From NCBI GenBank assembly GCA_016183765.1, contig JACPEA010000004.1, positions 38,533 to 102,532 on the forward strand: a stretch of DNA of 64,000 bases. Direction: 5' to 3'. Both the position numbers and the translations under genes were made by a program. Below the pieces are notes generated by a model, which saw nothing but the letters and a program-made list of their open reading frames with translations, did no database searches and had not been told where the DNA came from. The DNA is from Bacteroidota bacterium (GTDB lineage: Bacteria > Bacteroidota > Bacteroidia > Chitinophagales > Chitinophagaceae). This document shows positions 37,078-45,426 of the stretch, in pieces. Position 1 is the stretch's first letter, and every line of letters begins with the position of its first letter.

Positions 37078-37911
37078 ATGAAAACAAGATTTTTAAAATT
37101 CTTACTCATCGGAGCGGCTTTTTGTTTGGTGAACGCCTGCACAAAAGATGAGGCAAGAGATACTTTTGTGGGGTCCACTGCACCGGCCTTAACGGCATCT
37201 GTCTCCTCCACCATACCCCTGGCGTATGCAACAGCAGACCAGGAAGCGGTGAAGCTGTCGTGGACAAATCCGAACTACCAGTTTGCTTCAGGCGTAAGTT
37301 CACAGGATGTTTCTTATCTGATAGAGATAGATACTACCGGCGCCAACTTTACCAATCCTTCCAGGCAAACGGTTTCCTTAAGCAAAGACCTGTCTGTTTC
37401 TTTTACTCAGGCACAACTGAATGATTACCTGTTGAACCAGCTGCAACTGAAAGCCGGTATAGCACATAACCTGGATATTCGTGTAACGGCATCTCTTGCC
37501 GCTGCTGCAACAAAAGTGGTATCGAATGTATTGAAGTTCACGGTCACGCCTTATGCCATTCCGCCCAAAGTAGCAGTGCCTTCTTCCGGTGACCTGTTCC
37601 TGGTAGGAAGCGCTACAGCCGGAGGATGGAACAATCCTGTTCCGGTGCCCAGCCAGAAGTTCACCAAAATAAGTGCCACTTTATATGAGATCACGGTACC
37701 CTTAACGGGTGGCCAGGAATACCTGTTCCTGCCGGTGAATGGCGACTGGAGTCATAAGTATGCGGTAAAAGATAAAACTCTTGCGGGCCTTGCGGACGGG
37801 GGAGATTTCGGGTATGATAAAAACGACAATTTTCCCGGCCCGGCCACCAGCGGCACGTACAAGATCTCTGTAGATTTTCAGCGTGGCAAATTCACGGTTA
37901 CCAAACAATAA
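37078..37911 (+). CDS. SusE-like starch-binding outer-membrane lipoprotein (one CBM)
   Basis: 277 residues. Lipobox cysteine C21 (CLVNACTKD). The N-terminal SusE domain (about 35-160) has LAYATADQEAVKLSWTNPNY. One C-terminal starch-binding module (encoded from 37591) carries the LFLVGSATAGGWNNPVPVPS opening and NGDWSHKYAV, with the Trp residues expected to stack on glucose rings. Bacteroides SusE has two such modules, so this is a reduced version. It should hold substrate at the surface near SusC and SusD. Confidence 0.85.
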   Translation: MKTRFLKFLLIGAAFCLVNACTKDEARDTFVGSTAPALTASVSSTIPLAYATADQEAVKLSWTNPNYQFASGVSSQDVSYLIEIDTTGANFTNPSRQTVSLSKDLSVSFTQAQLNDYLLNQLQLKAGIAHNLDIRVTASLAAAATKVVSNVLKFTVTPYAIPPKVAVPSSGDLFLVGSATAGGWNNPVPVPSQKFTKISATLYEITVPLTGGQEYLFLPVNGDWSHKYAVKDKTLAGLADGGDFGYDKNDNFPGPATSGTYKISVDFQRGKFTVTKQ

Positions 37912-37948
37912 TGCTTCAAGGAAAACAAGTCATTAAAAAAATAAGGTT

Positions 37949-39094
37949 ATGGAAAAAATAATCAAACGCTTCGTTCTTGCCTGTATCCCGTTACTCGCGC
38001 TGGTTGCCTGTAAAAAAGAAGGCGATCTTGTTGTGTATGCCCCGGGAACCACGGCGAACATCAGCACCAGCGCCAGTGCGGTTGCAGCAACACCCGCAGA
38101 TTCACTGAAAACAGTATTTACGGTAAGCTGGAGCAGTCCCAGATATTCTGTGGATTCGTCTACGGTAAAATACATTGTTGAAATTGACTCATCCGGCCGG
38201 AATTTCAGCAAAGCGGTGTCCAAAACCGTTACCGGTTTGCTCAGTGCTTCGTATACGGCGAAAGAACTGAATAATATCCTGCTGGGATATGGGTTCTCTT
38301 TTGGGGTTGCATACGATATGGATATACGGGTCACTTCTTCTTATGCCAATAACAATGAGCAGTTGAAGTCGGCTACGATAAAAGTTAAAATGACACCCTA
38401 TAAGATTCCTCCCAAAGTAGCACCACCGGCTTCAGGAAAACTGTTCCTGGTAGGCAGTGCCACTGCTGGTGGATGGGGTAACCCCGTTCCCACACCCACA
38501 CAGGAATTTTCAAAAATCGATTCTGTTACCTACGCAGGGGTATTTGACCTGACAGGAGGCAATGAATTCCTGATATTGCCTGTGAATGGTGACTGGAGCC
38601 ATAAATATTCCGTGGGTGATAAATCTGTTACAGGCTTAAATGCTGGAGGTAGTTTCGGGTATGACCTCAGCGATAATATTCCGGCACCCGGCACCAGCGG
38701 CAAGTACCTCATCAAGCTTGATTTTCAGGCCGGTAAGTTTACCGTAACACCGTTTACCGGCGTATTGCCAGTCAACCTGTTCATGGTAGGCGATGCCACC
38801 GCCGGTGGATGGAGCAATCCCGTTCCGGTACCCACCCAGCAGTTCACACGCGTGAATTCTTCACAGTTTGAATTAACTACGGCGATCACAGGTGGAAAAC
38901 AGTATTTGCTCTTACCTGTGAATGGCGACTGGAGCCATAAGTTTTCAGTAGAAGATAATTCCATTGCCTCCCTGAAAACCGGCGGAACTTTCAAATATGA
39001 TGCACCTGCCAATTTCCCCGGGCCCGATGTTACGGGTAATTATAAGTTTGTGGTAAATTTTGCAACCTATACGTATACAGTTACGAAACAGTAG
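37949..39094 (+). CDS. SusE/SusF-like starch-binding outer-membrane lipoprotein (two CBMs)
   Basis: 381 residues. Lipobox cysteine C21 (LALVACKKEGD). It has the same N-terminal SusE-type domain as its upstream neighbour and then two starch-binding modules in tandem, encoded from about 38438 and 38771, each with a TAGGW...NPVP opening and an NGDWSHK turn. The three modules in the two adjacent genes are close in sequence, so the pair looks like a recent duplication with module gain or loss. It ends the starch operon at a strong terminator. Confidence 0.87.
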   Translation: MEKIIKRFVLACIPLLALVACKKEGDLVVYAPGTTANISTSASAVAATPADSLKTVFTVSWSSPRYSVDSSTVKYIVEIDSSGRNFSKAVSKTVTGLLSASYTAKELNNILLGYGFSFGVAYDMDIRVTSSYANNNEQLKSATIKVKMTPYKIPPKVAPPASGKLFLVGSATAGGWGNPVPTPTQEFSKIDSVTYAGVFDLTGGNEFLILPVNGDWSHKYSVGDKSVTGLNAGGSFGYDLSDNIPAPGTSGKYLIKLDFQAGKFTVTPFTGVLPVNLFMVGDATAGGWSNPVPVPTQQFTRVNSSQFELTTAITGGKQYLLLPVNGDWSHKFSVEDNSIASLKTGGTFKYDAPANFPGPDVTGNYKFVVNFATYTYTVTKQ

Positions 39095-39120
39095 CGTGGG
39101 ATTGGTTCTTAGTAAGTAAA

Positions 39121-39152
39121 CAATAAAAGAGGCCGTCGGGCCTCTTTTATTG
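39121..39152. terminator. Bidirectional terminator of the starch operon and carB half-gene
   Basis: A perfect 14-bp stem (39121-39134 with 39139-39152), GTCG loop and outer TTTTATTG arm. It stands between the convergent susF-like and carB-like genes. Confidence 0.92.
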
Positions 39153-39182
39153 TTTATGTATTGGCTGATTCAGCCCAAAAGG

Positions 39183-40376
39183 TTATCGGCTCAGGTTCAT
39201 ACTTCTTTCCTTGTACAGGGTACGGAAGTAAGGGTCTCTCAGATCTTTGATGAAGCGGATGGCTTCGCCGGTGCTCTTCATTTCGGGACCCAGTTCCTTG
39301 TTCACGCCGGGGAATTTTTCAAAGCTGAATACGGGTTCTTTGATCGCGTAACCGTCCAGTTTTTTCTCCATGGTAAAGTCGGTCAGTTTAGCTGCGCCGA
39401 GCATCACTTTGGTAGCGATATTCAGGTAAGGTATCTGGTAGGCTTTGGCAATGAAAGGTGTGGTGCGCGATGCCCTTGGGTTGGCTTCGATCACGTATAC
39501 TTTACCGTCTTTAATGGCGAACTGGATATTGATCAGACCTTTGATCTTCAGGGCCCTGGCAATTTTCTCGGAATAATATTCCATGGTTTCCACCACCAGC
39601 GGGGTCAGGTTGAATGCAGGTAATACCGCGTTGCTGTCGCCACTGTGGATACCAGCGGGTTCAATATGTTCCATCACACCCATGATGTGGAAATTCTCAC
39701 CGTCAAAAATGGCATCTACTTCAGCTTCCTGGCAACGGTCAAGGAAATGGTCGATCAGGATCTTGTTCCCCGGCAGGTGTTTCAGCAGGCTGATCACGGC
39801 TTTCTCCACTTCATCGTCGTTGATCACAATACGCATGCGCTGTCCACCGATCACATAACTGGGTCTTACCAGTACAGGGTACCCCACGCGGTTGGCTACA
39901 GCAATGGCCTCATCGGCATCCACGGCAGTGCCATATTCCGGGTAGGGGATTTTGAGGTCTTTCAGCAGGTCACTGAACCGGCCGCGATCTTCGGCGATAT
40001 CCATGTCTTCAAAATGGGTACCGATGATCTTGACCCCGTTCTCGTGTAAACGTTTGGCCAGTTTTAAGGCAGTTTGTCCGCCCAGCTGTACAATCACTCC
40101 TTCGGGTTTTTCCAGTTCAATGATCTCCCAAAGGTGTTCCCAGTATACCGGTTCGAAATAGAGTTTATCCGCCATATCAAAATCGGTAGATACGGTTTCG
40201 GGGTTACAGTTCACCATAATGGCTTCATAACCACACTCTTTTATGGCCAGTAGGCCATGTACGCAACAGTAGTCAAATTCAATTCCCTGGCCAATACGGT
40301 TAGGGCCACTGCCCAAAACGATGACTTTTTTCTTTTGCGAAGGAATTGATTCGTTGGAGTTCAATGTAGGGTTCAT
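39183..40376 (-). CDS. C-terminal half of carbamoyl phosphate synthase large subunit (stand-alone carbamate-phosphorylating ATP-grasp unit)
   Basis: 397 residues, against about 1070 for intact CarB. From residue 17 it aligns with the second synthetase unit of E. coli CarB (VIVLGSGPNRIGQGIEFDYC; MVNCNPETVSTDFD; ADKLYFEPV). It ends with FPGVNKELGPEMKSTGEAI, where E. coli domain C ends, so it lacks the first ATP-grasp half, the oligomerisation domain and the allosteric MGS domain. ATP-grasp landmarks (YPVLVRPSYVIGG, GINIQF-like LINIQFAIKDGKVYVIEANPRASR) are intact. The sequence before the ATG (40374-40376) has no CarB-like frame, so this is a clean gene rather than a truncation in the window. 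The other half must be encoded elsewhere. Confidence 0.88.
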   Translation of the reverse strand: MNPTLNSNESIPSQKKKVIVLGSGPNRIGQGIEFDYCCVHGLLAIKECGYEAIMVNCNPETVSTDFDMADKLYFEPVYWEHLWEIIELEKPEGVIVQLGGQTALKLAKRLHENGVKIIGTHFEDMDIAEDRGRFSDLLKDLKIPYPEYGTAVDADEAIAVANRVGYPVLVRPSYVIGGQRMRIVINDDEVEKAVISLLKHLPGNKILIDHFLDRCQEAEVDAIFDGENFHIMGVMEHIEPAGIHSGDSNAVLPAFNLTPLVVETMEYYSEKIARALKIKGLINIQFAIKDGKVYVIEANPRASRTTPFIAKAYQIPYLNIATKVMLGAAKLTDFTMEKKLDGYAIKEPVFSFEKFPGVNKELGPEMKSTGEAIRFIKDLRDPYFRTLYKERSMNLSR

Positions 40377-40462
40377 TTCTGCGAGGAATTGCGCAAAATT
40401 AGGGTTACGGGCGAATTTTGGGCGATTTTTTTTGAATAGGCCCGGAAATTCAATGCCACCGC

Positions 40463-40486
40463 GGCCTGGAACGTTTTGCCCAGGCC
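40463..40486 (-). other. GC-rich hairpin between the efflux operon and the carB half-gene
   Basis: A perfect 7-bp stem GGCCTGG/CCAGGCC with a 10-base loop, 43 bases after the last gene of the RND operon. No T-run follows; it is at most a weak terminator. Confidence 0.4.
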
Positions 40487-40528
40487 TCCGATGGCAGGAA
40501 TCTGACAGATACAGCTAATCTGCCGGTA

Positions 40529-40750
40529 CTAACAACAGTTCGTATTGTTTTTGCCGGAACCATCCTTGTCTTTCACCCCGGCAGTTTTGAGTATGAACTC
40601 CAACGGGCAGAAGCGGGTAAAAGATGATTGCAGCAGGTTGGCCCCTACGAATGCGGCAAGCCATAACCACTGGATGTTGACATTAAATGCCAGGATCACG
40701 CTGGTAAGTACAAAAGTGCCGGCAACGGCGCGAACGATTCTTTCTTTCAT
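40529..40750 (-). CDS. DUF2892-type small membrane protein
   Basis: 73 residues matching the YgaP-like DUF2892 membrane domain: two hydrophobic stretches (VRAVAGTFVLTSVILAFNV and WLWLAAFVGANLLQ) and the family motif SFTRFCPLEFILKTAG. A Cys-Cys pair ends the protein. The domain is often joined to rhodanese in YgaP but stands alone here. It is the last gene of the RND efflux operon, 15 bases after the PII-like gene. Function unknown. Confidence 0.85.
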   Translation of the reverse strand: MKERIVRAVAGTFVLTSVILAFNVNIQWLWLAAFVGANLLQSSFTRFCPLEFILKTAGVKDKDGSGKNNTNCC

Positions 40751-40765
40751 AATGTATCTGTTTTT

Positions 40766-41074
40766 TTATTTTGAGAAATTATCTACGGGTACGATAAAGG
40801 CCCGCAACGGAAAATCCTCTGTCAGGCTATGGTTGTATTCTTGGATCAGTTTCAAGGCAGCCGCTGCTTTCTCTTCTGCGGTGAAGGAGAACAACAGTAC
40901 CGAATCAAAACGGGCTTCACCTGCGGTGAACCAGTCGTCCAGCAGGTTATGACTGCTCCCGTCCTTGAATCCGCTGATGTCTGTAGCGCTGAATACATAT
41001 ATCTCTGCTTTTTTCAGGAGAGCAGCGGCCTGGTCGCTGTATTCTTTCAGTGCGGTGATGATAAGTAGTTTCAT
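40766..41074 (-). CDS. Small PII-like protein of the efflux operon
   Basis: 102 residues, no membrane segment. The alternation of strands and helices (MKLLIITALKEYSDQAAALL, FDSVLLFSFTAEEKAAAALK, FPLRAFIVPVDNF) fits a ferredoxin-like PII/DUF3240-type fold, and similar small proteins accompany CusA-type RND pumps. No nucleotide-binding T-loop can be recognised. It is encoded 11 bases after the RND gene, so it is probably a cytoplasmic modulator or trimeric partner of the pump. The family placement is tentative. Confidence 0.6.
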   Translation of the reverse strand: MKLLIITALKEYSDQAAALLKKAEIYVFSATDISGFKDGSSHNLLDDWFTAGEARFDSVLLFSFTAEEKAAAALKLIQEYNHSLTEDFPLRAFIVPVDNFSK

Positions 41075-41085
41075 GGTGTCTGTTT

Positions 41086-44000
41086 TTATTTGGTTTTGTT
41101 GCGCATCATTTTAAAATAGAGCAAGGGTACTACCAGCAGCGTCAGGAAGGTGGAGGTAATGGTTCCTCCCATCAGCGAGATGGCCAGTCCCTGGAATATC
41201 GGATCGAAGAGGATGATCACAGCACCCAGTACTACGGCACCTGCGGTCAGCAGGATAGGAGTAGTTCTTACGGCACCTGCCTCAATGATCGCCTGCTTCA
41301 GTGGAATGTTCTCGCGTAAACGGATATTGATGAAATCGATCAGCAATATCGAGTTTCGCACCATCACACCCGCCAGGGCAATGAAACCGATCATGGATGT
41401 GGCGGTGAAATAGGCGCCCATTACCCAGTGACCCAGCAGGATACCGATCAGGGATAGCGGTATGGCCGCCAGCATGACCACCGGAACGGTGAAATTCTGG
41501 AACCAGCCCACAATGAGCATATAGATGATGATGATCACGGCTGCAAAGGCAATACCCAGGTCGCGGAACACTTCGTAAGTGATCTGCCACTCTCCATCCC
41601 ATTTCAGGGTATACACATCTTCATTTTCTGGCTGGTGGGTATATTCTTCCGCCAGCGCCGTATATCCTGCCGGCAGTTTGATGTTCTTCAGGCTGTCAGA
41701 TATTTTAGAGATGGCATAGAAGGGACTCTCCAGCTGACCGGCCATATCTGCCAGTACATACACCACTTCTTTCTGGTTCTTACGGTAAATACTCTTGTCC
41801 TTTTTCGTTGTATGAACGGTCACTACATCGCGCAGCGCCACCTGGTTGCCCTGCATACCGGTCACCTGCAGGTCAAGCACCTGGCTGATATTGCTTTTAT
41901 CGGCATCTTTCAGCTGCAAACGGATCGGTACCTGGTTAAAAGCATGGGGCAGGTTCAGGTTACCGGATGGCATACCTGATAAGGCAGCCTGAACGGTAGC
42001 GGTTACCTGAGCAGTGGCTATGCCATGGCGCATGGCTTTTTCTTTGTCAACGGTTACCTGGTATTCGTTCTGGTCGTCTTCCACCATCCAGTCGATATCC
42101 ACCACATCTGCCGTTGAGGTCATCATTTGTTTGATCTGACGGGCAATGGCGATCTGCTGGTCATAATCCGGTCCGTACACTTCTGCCACCAGTGTAGAAA
42201 GAACGGGAGGGCCCGGAGGAACTTCCACCACTTTTACGTTGGCATTGTATTTGGCAGCGATCTGCTGAATAGGTCCACGCATTTCTTTTGCGATATCATG
42301 ACTCTGTTTGCTGCGCTCGGTCTTGTCTACCAGGTTCACCTGTATGTCCGCCACATTATCCCCTCTTCTCAGGTCGTAGTGACGCACCAGTCCGTTAAAG
42401 CTGATCGGAGCTGAAGTACCCACATATCCTTCATAGTTCTTTACCAGGGGTTGCGCCGCCACATAACTGGCGATATCGGATGCTACCGCCTGTGTTTTTT
42501 CGAGTGTGGTACCTTCGGGCATATCGATCACTACCTGGAACTCATTCTTATTATCGAAAGGCAGCATTTTTACAGCTACAGATTTGGTATAGAACAATAC
42601 CATCGATCCCAGCAGTATCACAACAGTACCCATGATGAAGGCCCATCTTTTCCAGCGTGTTTCCAGCATGGGCAGCAGGAAGGAGGTATAGATCCTGTAG
42701 ATCTTACTCTCTTCCAGTTTTTCACCATGGTGGTCTTCGTGGGCATCACCTTTTTTCTCTTTCTCGCGGAGGAAGAGGTAACCCAGGTAGGGTGTGAGCG
42801 TCAGCGCCACGATCAGTGATAACAGCATGGCAATGGATGCGCCGATCGGCATGGGACTCATATAAGGTCCCATCAGTCCGGACACAAATGCCATCGGTAA
42901 AACCGCAGCAACTACCGTGAAGGTTGCCAGGATGGTGGGGTTACCCACTTCATTGATGGCATAGATGGCTGCCTGTAATGGCGGCAGTTTACGCATCTTG
43001 AAATGCCGGTGCATGTTCTCGGCAATAATGATGGAGTCATCTACCACGATACCTGTAATGAATACCAGTGCGAACAGGGTGATCCGGTTCAGTGTGTAAT
43101 CCATCATATAATAACTGAACAGGGTAAGGGCGAATGTTACAGGTACTGAGAGGAATACCACCAGTCCACCGCGCCATCCCATGGCCAGCATCACGAACAG
43201 GGTCACTACCACGATGGAGATAAACAGGTGGAATAGCAGTTCCGATACTTTATGCGATGCGGTATCGCCATAGTTGCGGGTTTCACTTACCTGTACATCG
43301 GAAGGAAGCAGGCCTTTTTTCAGGTGTTCCACTTTCGCTTTCACCTGTGTGGCCAGCTTCATGGCATCGGCGCCTTTTTTCTTGCCGATAGCCAGGGTTA
43401 CAGCGGGGTAAGAGGCTTTGTATTTTTTGTAGCCGGCAGTATCTGCCTTGCCATATCCATAAAATACATACTGCGATGCGGTAGAAGGGGCTTCCTCCAC
43501 TTTGGCCACCTGCTTCAGATATACGGGCTGGCCGGCTTTCATGCCTACCACGAGTTTTGCCACATCTTCTGCGCTATTCAGGAAATCGCCTGTCTGTACA
43601 GAAAAAGCAGAGTCTGTTTGCACCAGGGTACCTGCGTCGGTTTGTGTATTGCCTGCCTGTATGGCTTTGCTGATGGTGAGGAAATCAACCCCGTTCACTG
43701 CCATCAGTGACTTGTTCAGCACCACTTTCACTTCACGGTTCCTGCCGCCTGAGAGGCTGATATCGGCTACATCCGGAACTTTCTTTAATTCATTGGAGAG
43801 CTCCTGACCGATCAGTTTTAAACGGTAGTCGTCGTATTGTTCACCCCACAAGGTGAGCGCCATTACCGGTACATCATCAATGGCCCTTGTTTTGATCAGG
43901 GGCAATGTGGTGCCCTGCGGCATCGCATCCATGTGTTTCATGAGTTCACTGTACAGTTTCACCAGTGAACGCTCCACATCTTCACCCACATAGAACTGTA

Positions 44001-44292
44001 CGATCAACATGGCTTGTCCCTTCATGGAAGTGGAGTACACATATTCCACACCCTTGATATTGGAGATGAATTTTTCCAGGGGTGCAGCTACTTTGGTCTC
44101 CACTTCTTTGGGCGAAGCGCCGGGGTAGCCTATAAAGATATCGGCCATCGGAACCTGTATCTGCGGTTCTTCTTCACGGGGCATCAGGAAAGTACTGTAG
44201 GCACCGATGAGGAGGAAAGCGAACATCAGCAGGATGGTCAGCTTTGACTGTAAAAATGCTTTGGCTATATTACCTGATAGTCCTTTTTCCAT
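41086..44292 (-). CDS. RND-family efflux pump inner-membrane transporter (AcrB/HAE1 type)
   Basis: 1068 residues, full length for AcrB-type pumps. TM1 (KLTILLMFAFLLIGAYSTFL) leads to the porter domain; the central membrane block carries the TM4 pair GIVVDDSIIIAENMH needed for proton relay, followed by MPIGASIAMLLSLIVALT. The C-terminal half repeats the pattern (TSMIGFIALAGVMVRNSILLIDF). It exports substrates from the periplasm and inner membrane using the proton gradient. An HAE1-like drug or hydrophobe exporter fits better than a heavy-metal CusA; substrate unknown. Three bases separate it from the adaptor gene. Confidence 0.93.
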   Translation of the reverse strand: MEKGLSGNIAKAFLQSKLTILLMFAFLLIGAYSTFLMPREEEPQIQVPMADIFIGYPGASPKEVETKVAAPLEKFISNIKGVEYVYSTSMKGQAMLIVQFYVGEDVERSLVKLYSELMKHMDAMPQGTTLPLIKTRAIDDVPVMALTLWGEQYDDYRLKLIGQELSNELKKVPDVADISLSGGRNREVKVVLNKSLMAVNGVDFLTISKAIQAGNTQTDAGTLVQTDSAFSVQTGDFLNSAEDVAKLVVGMKAGQPVYLKQVAKVEEAPSTASQYVFYGYGKADTAGYKKYKASYPAVTLAIGKKKGADAMKLATQVKAKVEHLKKGLLPSDVQVSETRNYGDTASHKVSELLFHLFISIVVVTLFVMLAMGWRGGLVVFLSVPVTFALTLFSYYMMDYTLNRITLFALVFITGIVVDDSIIIAENMHRHFKMRKLPPLQAAIYAINEVGNPTILATFTVVAAVLPMAFVSGLMGPYMSPMPIGASIAMLLSLIVALTLTPYLGYLFLREKEKKGDAHEDHHGEKLEESKIYRIYTSFLLPMLETRWKRWAFIMGTVVILLGSMVLFYTKSVAVKMLPFDNKNEFQVVIDMPEGTTLEKTQAVASDIASYVAAQPLVKNYEGYVGTSAPISFNGLVRHYDLRRGDNVADIQVNLVDKTERSKQSHDIAKEMRGPIQQIAAKYNANVKVVEVPPGPPVLSTLVAEVYGPDYDQQIAIARQIKQMMTSTADVVDIDWMVEDDQNEYQVTVDKEKAMRHGIATAQVTATVQAALSGMPSGNLNLPHAFNQVPIRLQLKDADKSNISQVLDLQVTGMQGNQVALRDVVTVHTTKKDKSIYRKNQKEVVYVLADMAGQLESPFYAISKISDSLKNIKLPAGYTALAEEYTHQPENEDVYTLKWDGEWQITYEVFRDLGIAFAAVIIIIYMLIVGWFQNFTVPVVMLAAIPLSLIGILLGHWVMGAYFTATSMIGFIALAGVMVRNSILLIDFINIRLRENIPLKQAIIEAGAVRTTPILLTAGAVVLGAVIILFDPIFQGLAISLMGGTITSTFLTLLVVPLLYFKMMRNKTK

Positions 44293-44295
44293 AGA

Positions 44296-45405
44296 TTATT
44301 TTTTGATGGTTACAGGCGCACCGTTGTATAAGTTGCCTTCTGCTGACAGAATAAAGGTTTCGTTAGCGGCCAGTCCGGATAATACTTCTACCTGGTCGCC
44401 GGTGGTATTGCCCAGTCGTAACCAGCGCAGCAGCGCAGTATTTTGTGAGCTCACGGTGTACACACCTGATAACTGATCGCGGGTTACAATGGCTTTGGTA
44501 GGGATCAGGATCTTGCCTGCCTCTTTTGTTGTATGGGTAATATTTCCTTTTACCGGTATGCTCAGGTGTACATACATACCTGCATATAATTGTTTGGCTT
44601 CTGCGGCAGGAACAGAGATCTTCACGATATACTGTCCGCCTGTAAATTGCGAAGAAGGGTTGATCTGGCTCACTTTTCCGGTAATGAGTTTGTTCACGGA
44701 TTCGATACTCATTTTCACCTCATCTCCCAGTTGTACAGCAGCGATCTGGTTCTCCGGAATGGAGGCGCTTACCTGCAGGTTACCGGATTGCTCCAGTGTC
44801 AGTACTGGCATACCCGGGTTGGCCATGCTGCCCGCATCGGCCAGTTTCTGGGTAATGGTGCCAGAGAAGGGTGCGGTTACATGTGCGTAGGTCATCTGCG
44901 CATTCACTTCGTTGCGCATTTGTCTGGCAGCATCCACACTGGCTTTGGCTGATTGGTATTGTAAGGTTATCTGGTCCAGTTCTTTGGCACTGGCACTTTG
45001 TTGTTTGTACAGGGCTGTGTACCTGTCAAGATCCTTTTGCGCAGAACGCAGGGCAGCTTCTGCCTGTGCAATCATGGCATCGGTCTGTGCCCTTTTAGCG
45101 GTGATGTCTGTGCTGTTAACAGAAAAAAGCAACTGTCCTGCAGAAACACGATCACCCACTTTCACTTTCATCTGGGTGATATAACCCATTACGCGGGTAC
45201 TGATGTTAACGGATTGGCTGGCTTCTACCTGTCCACTGGCTTCTATAACCCCTGCCTGCACGGATGCACCGCCTGCAGTGGTTGTTTGTACCGTTATGGG
45301 TGCTTCGCTTTTGGCGGCTGTCTCTGTTGTATTGCCGGAGCAGGCTGCCAGGGAAATCAATGCCGCGGCGGTCAGCAGGGAAAGATTGAGTCTATTAACT
45401 ATCAT
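44296..45405 (-). CDS. RND periplasmic adaptor (membrane fusion) lipoprotein
   Basis: 369 residues. Lipobox cysteine C22 (ISLAACSGN). The biotinyl-lipoyl part is split by an alpha-hairpin: VNISTRVMGYITQMKVKVGD, the coiled-coil AMIAQAEAALRSAQKDLDRY and AHVTAPFSGTITQKLADAG; a beta-barrel and membrane-proximal domain follow. It links the inner-membrane pump to the TolC-like channel. It lies between tolC-like and RND genes with gaps of 21 and 3 bases. Confidence 0.92.
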   Translation of the reverse strand: MIVNRLNLSLLTAAALISLAACSGNTTETAAKSEAPITVQTTTAGGASVQAGVIEASGQVEASQSVNISTRVMGYITQMKVKVGDRVSAGQLLFSVNSTDITAKRAQTDAMIAQAEAALRSAQKDLDRYTALYKQQSASAKELDQITLQYQSAKASVDAARQMRNEVNAQMTYAHVTAPFSGTITQKLADAGSMANPGMPVLTLEQSGNLQVSASIPENQIAAVQLGDEVKMSIESVNKLITGKVSQINPSSQFTGGQYIVKISVPAAEAKQLYAGMYVHLSIPVKGNITHTTKEAGKILIPTKAIVTRDQLSGVYTVSSQNTALLRWLRLGNTTGDQVEVLSGLAANETFILSAEGNLYNGAPVTIKK

Positions 45406-45426
45406 AGCAATGTATTTGCGGGTTAA

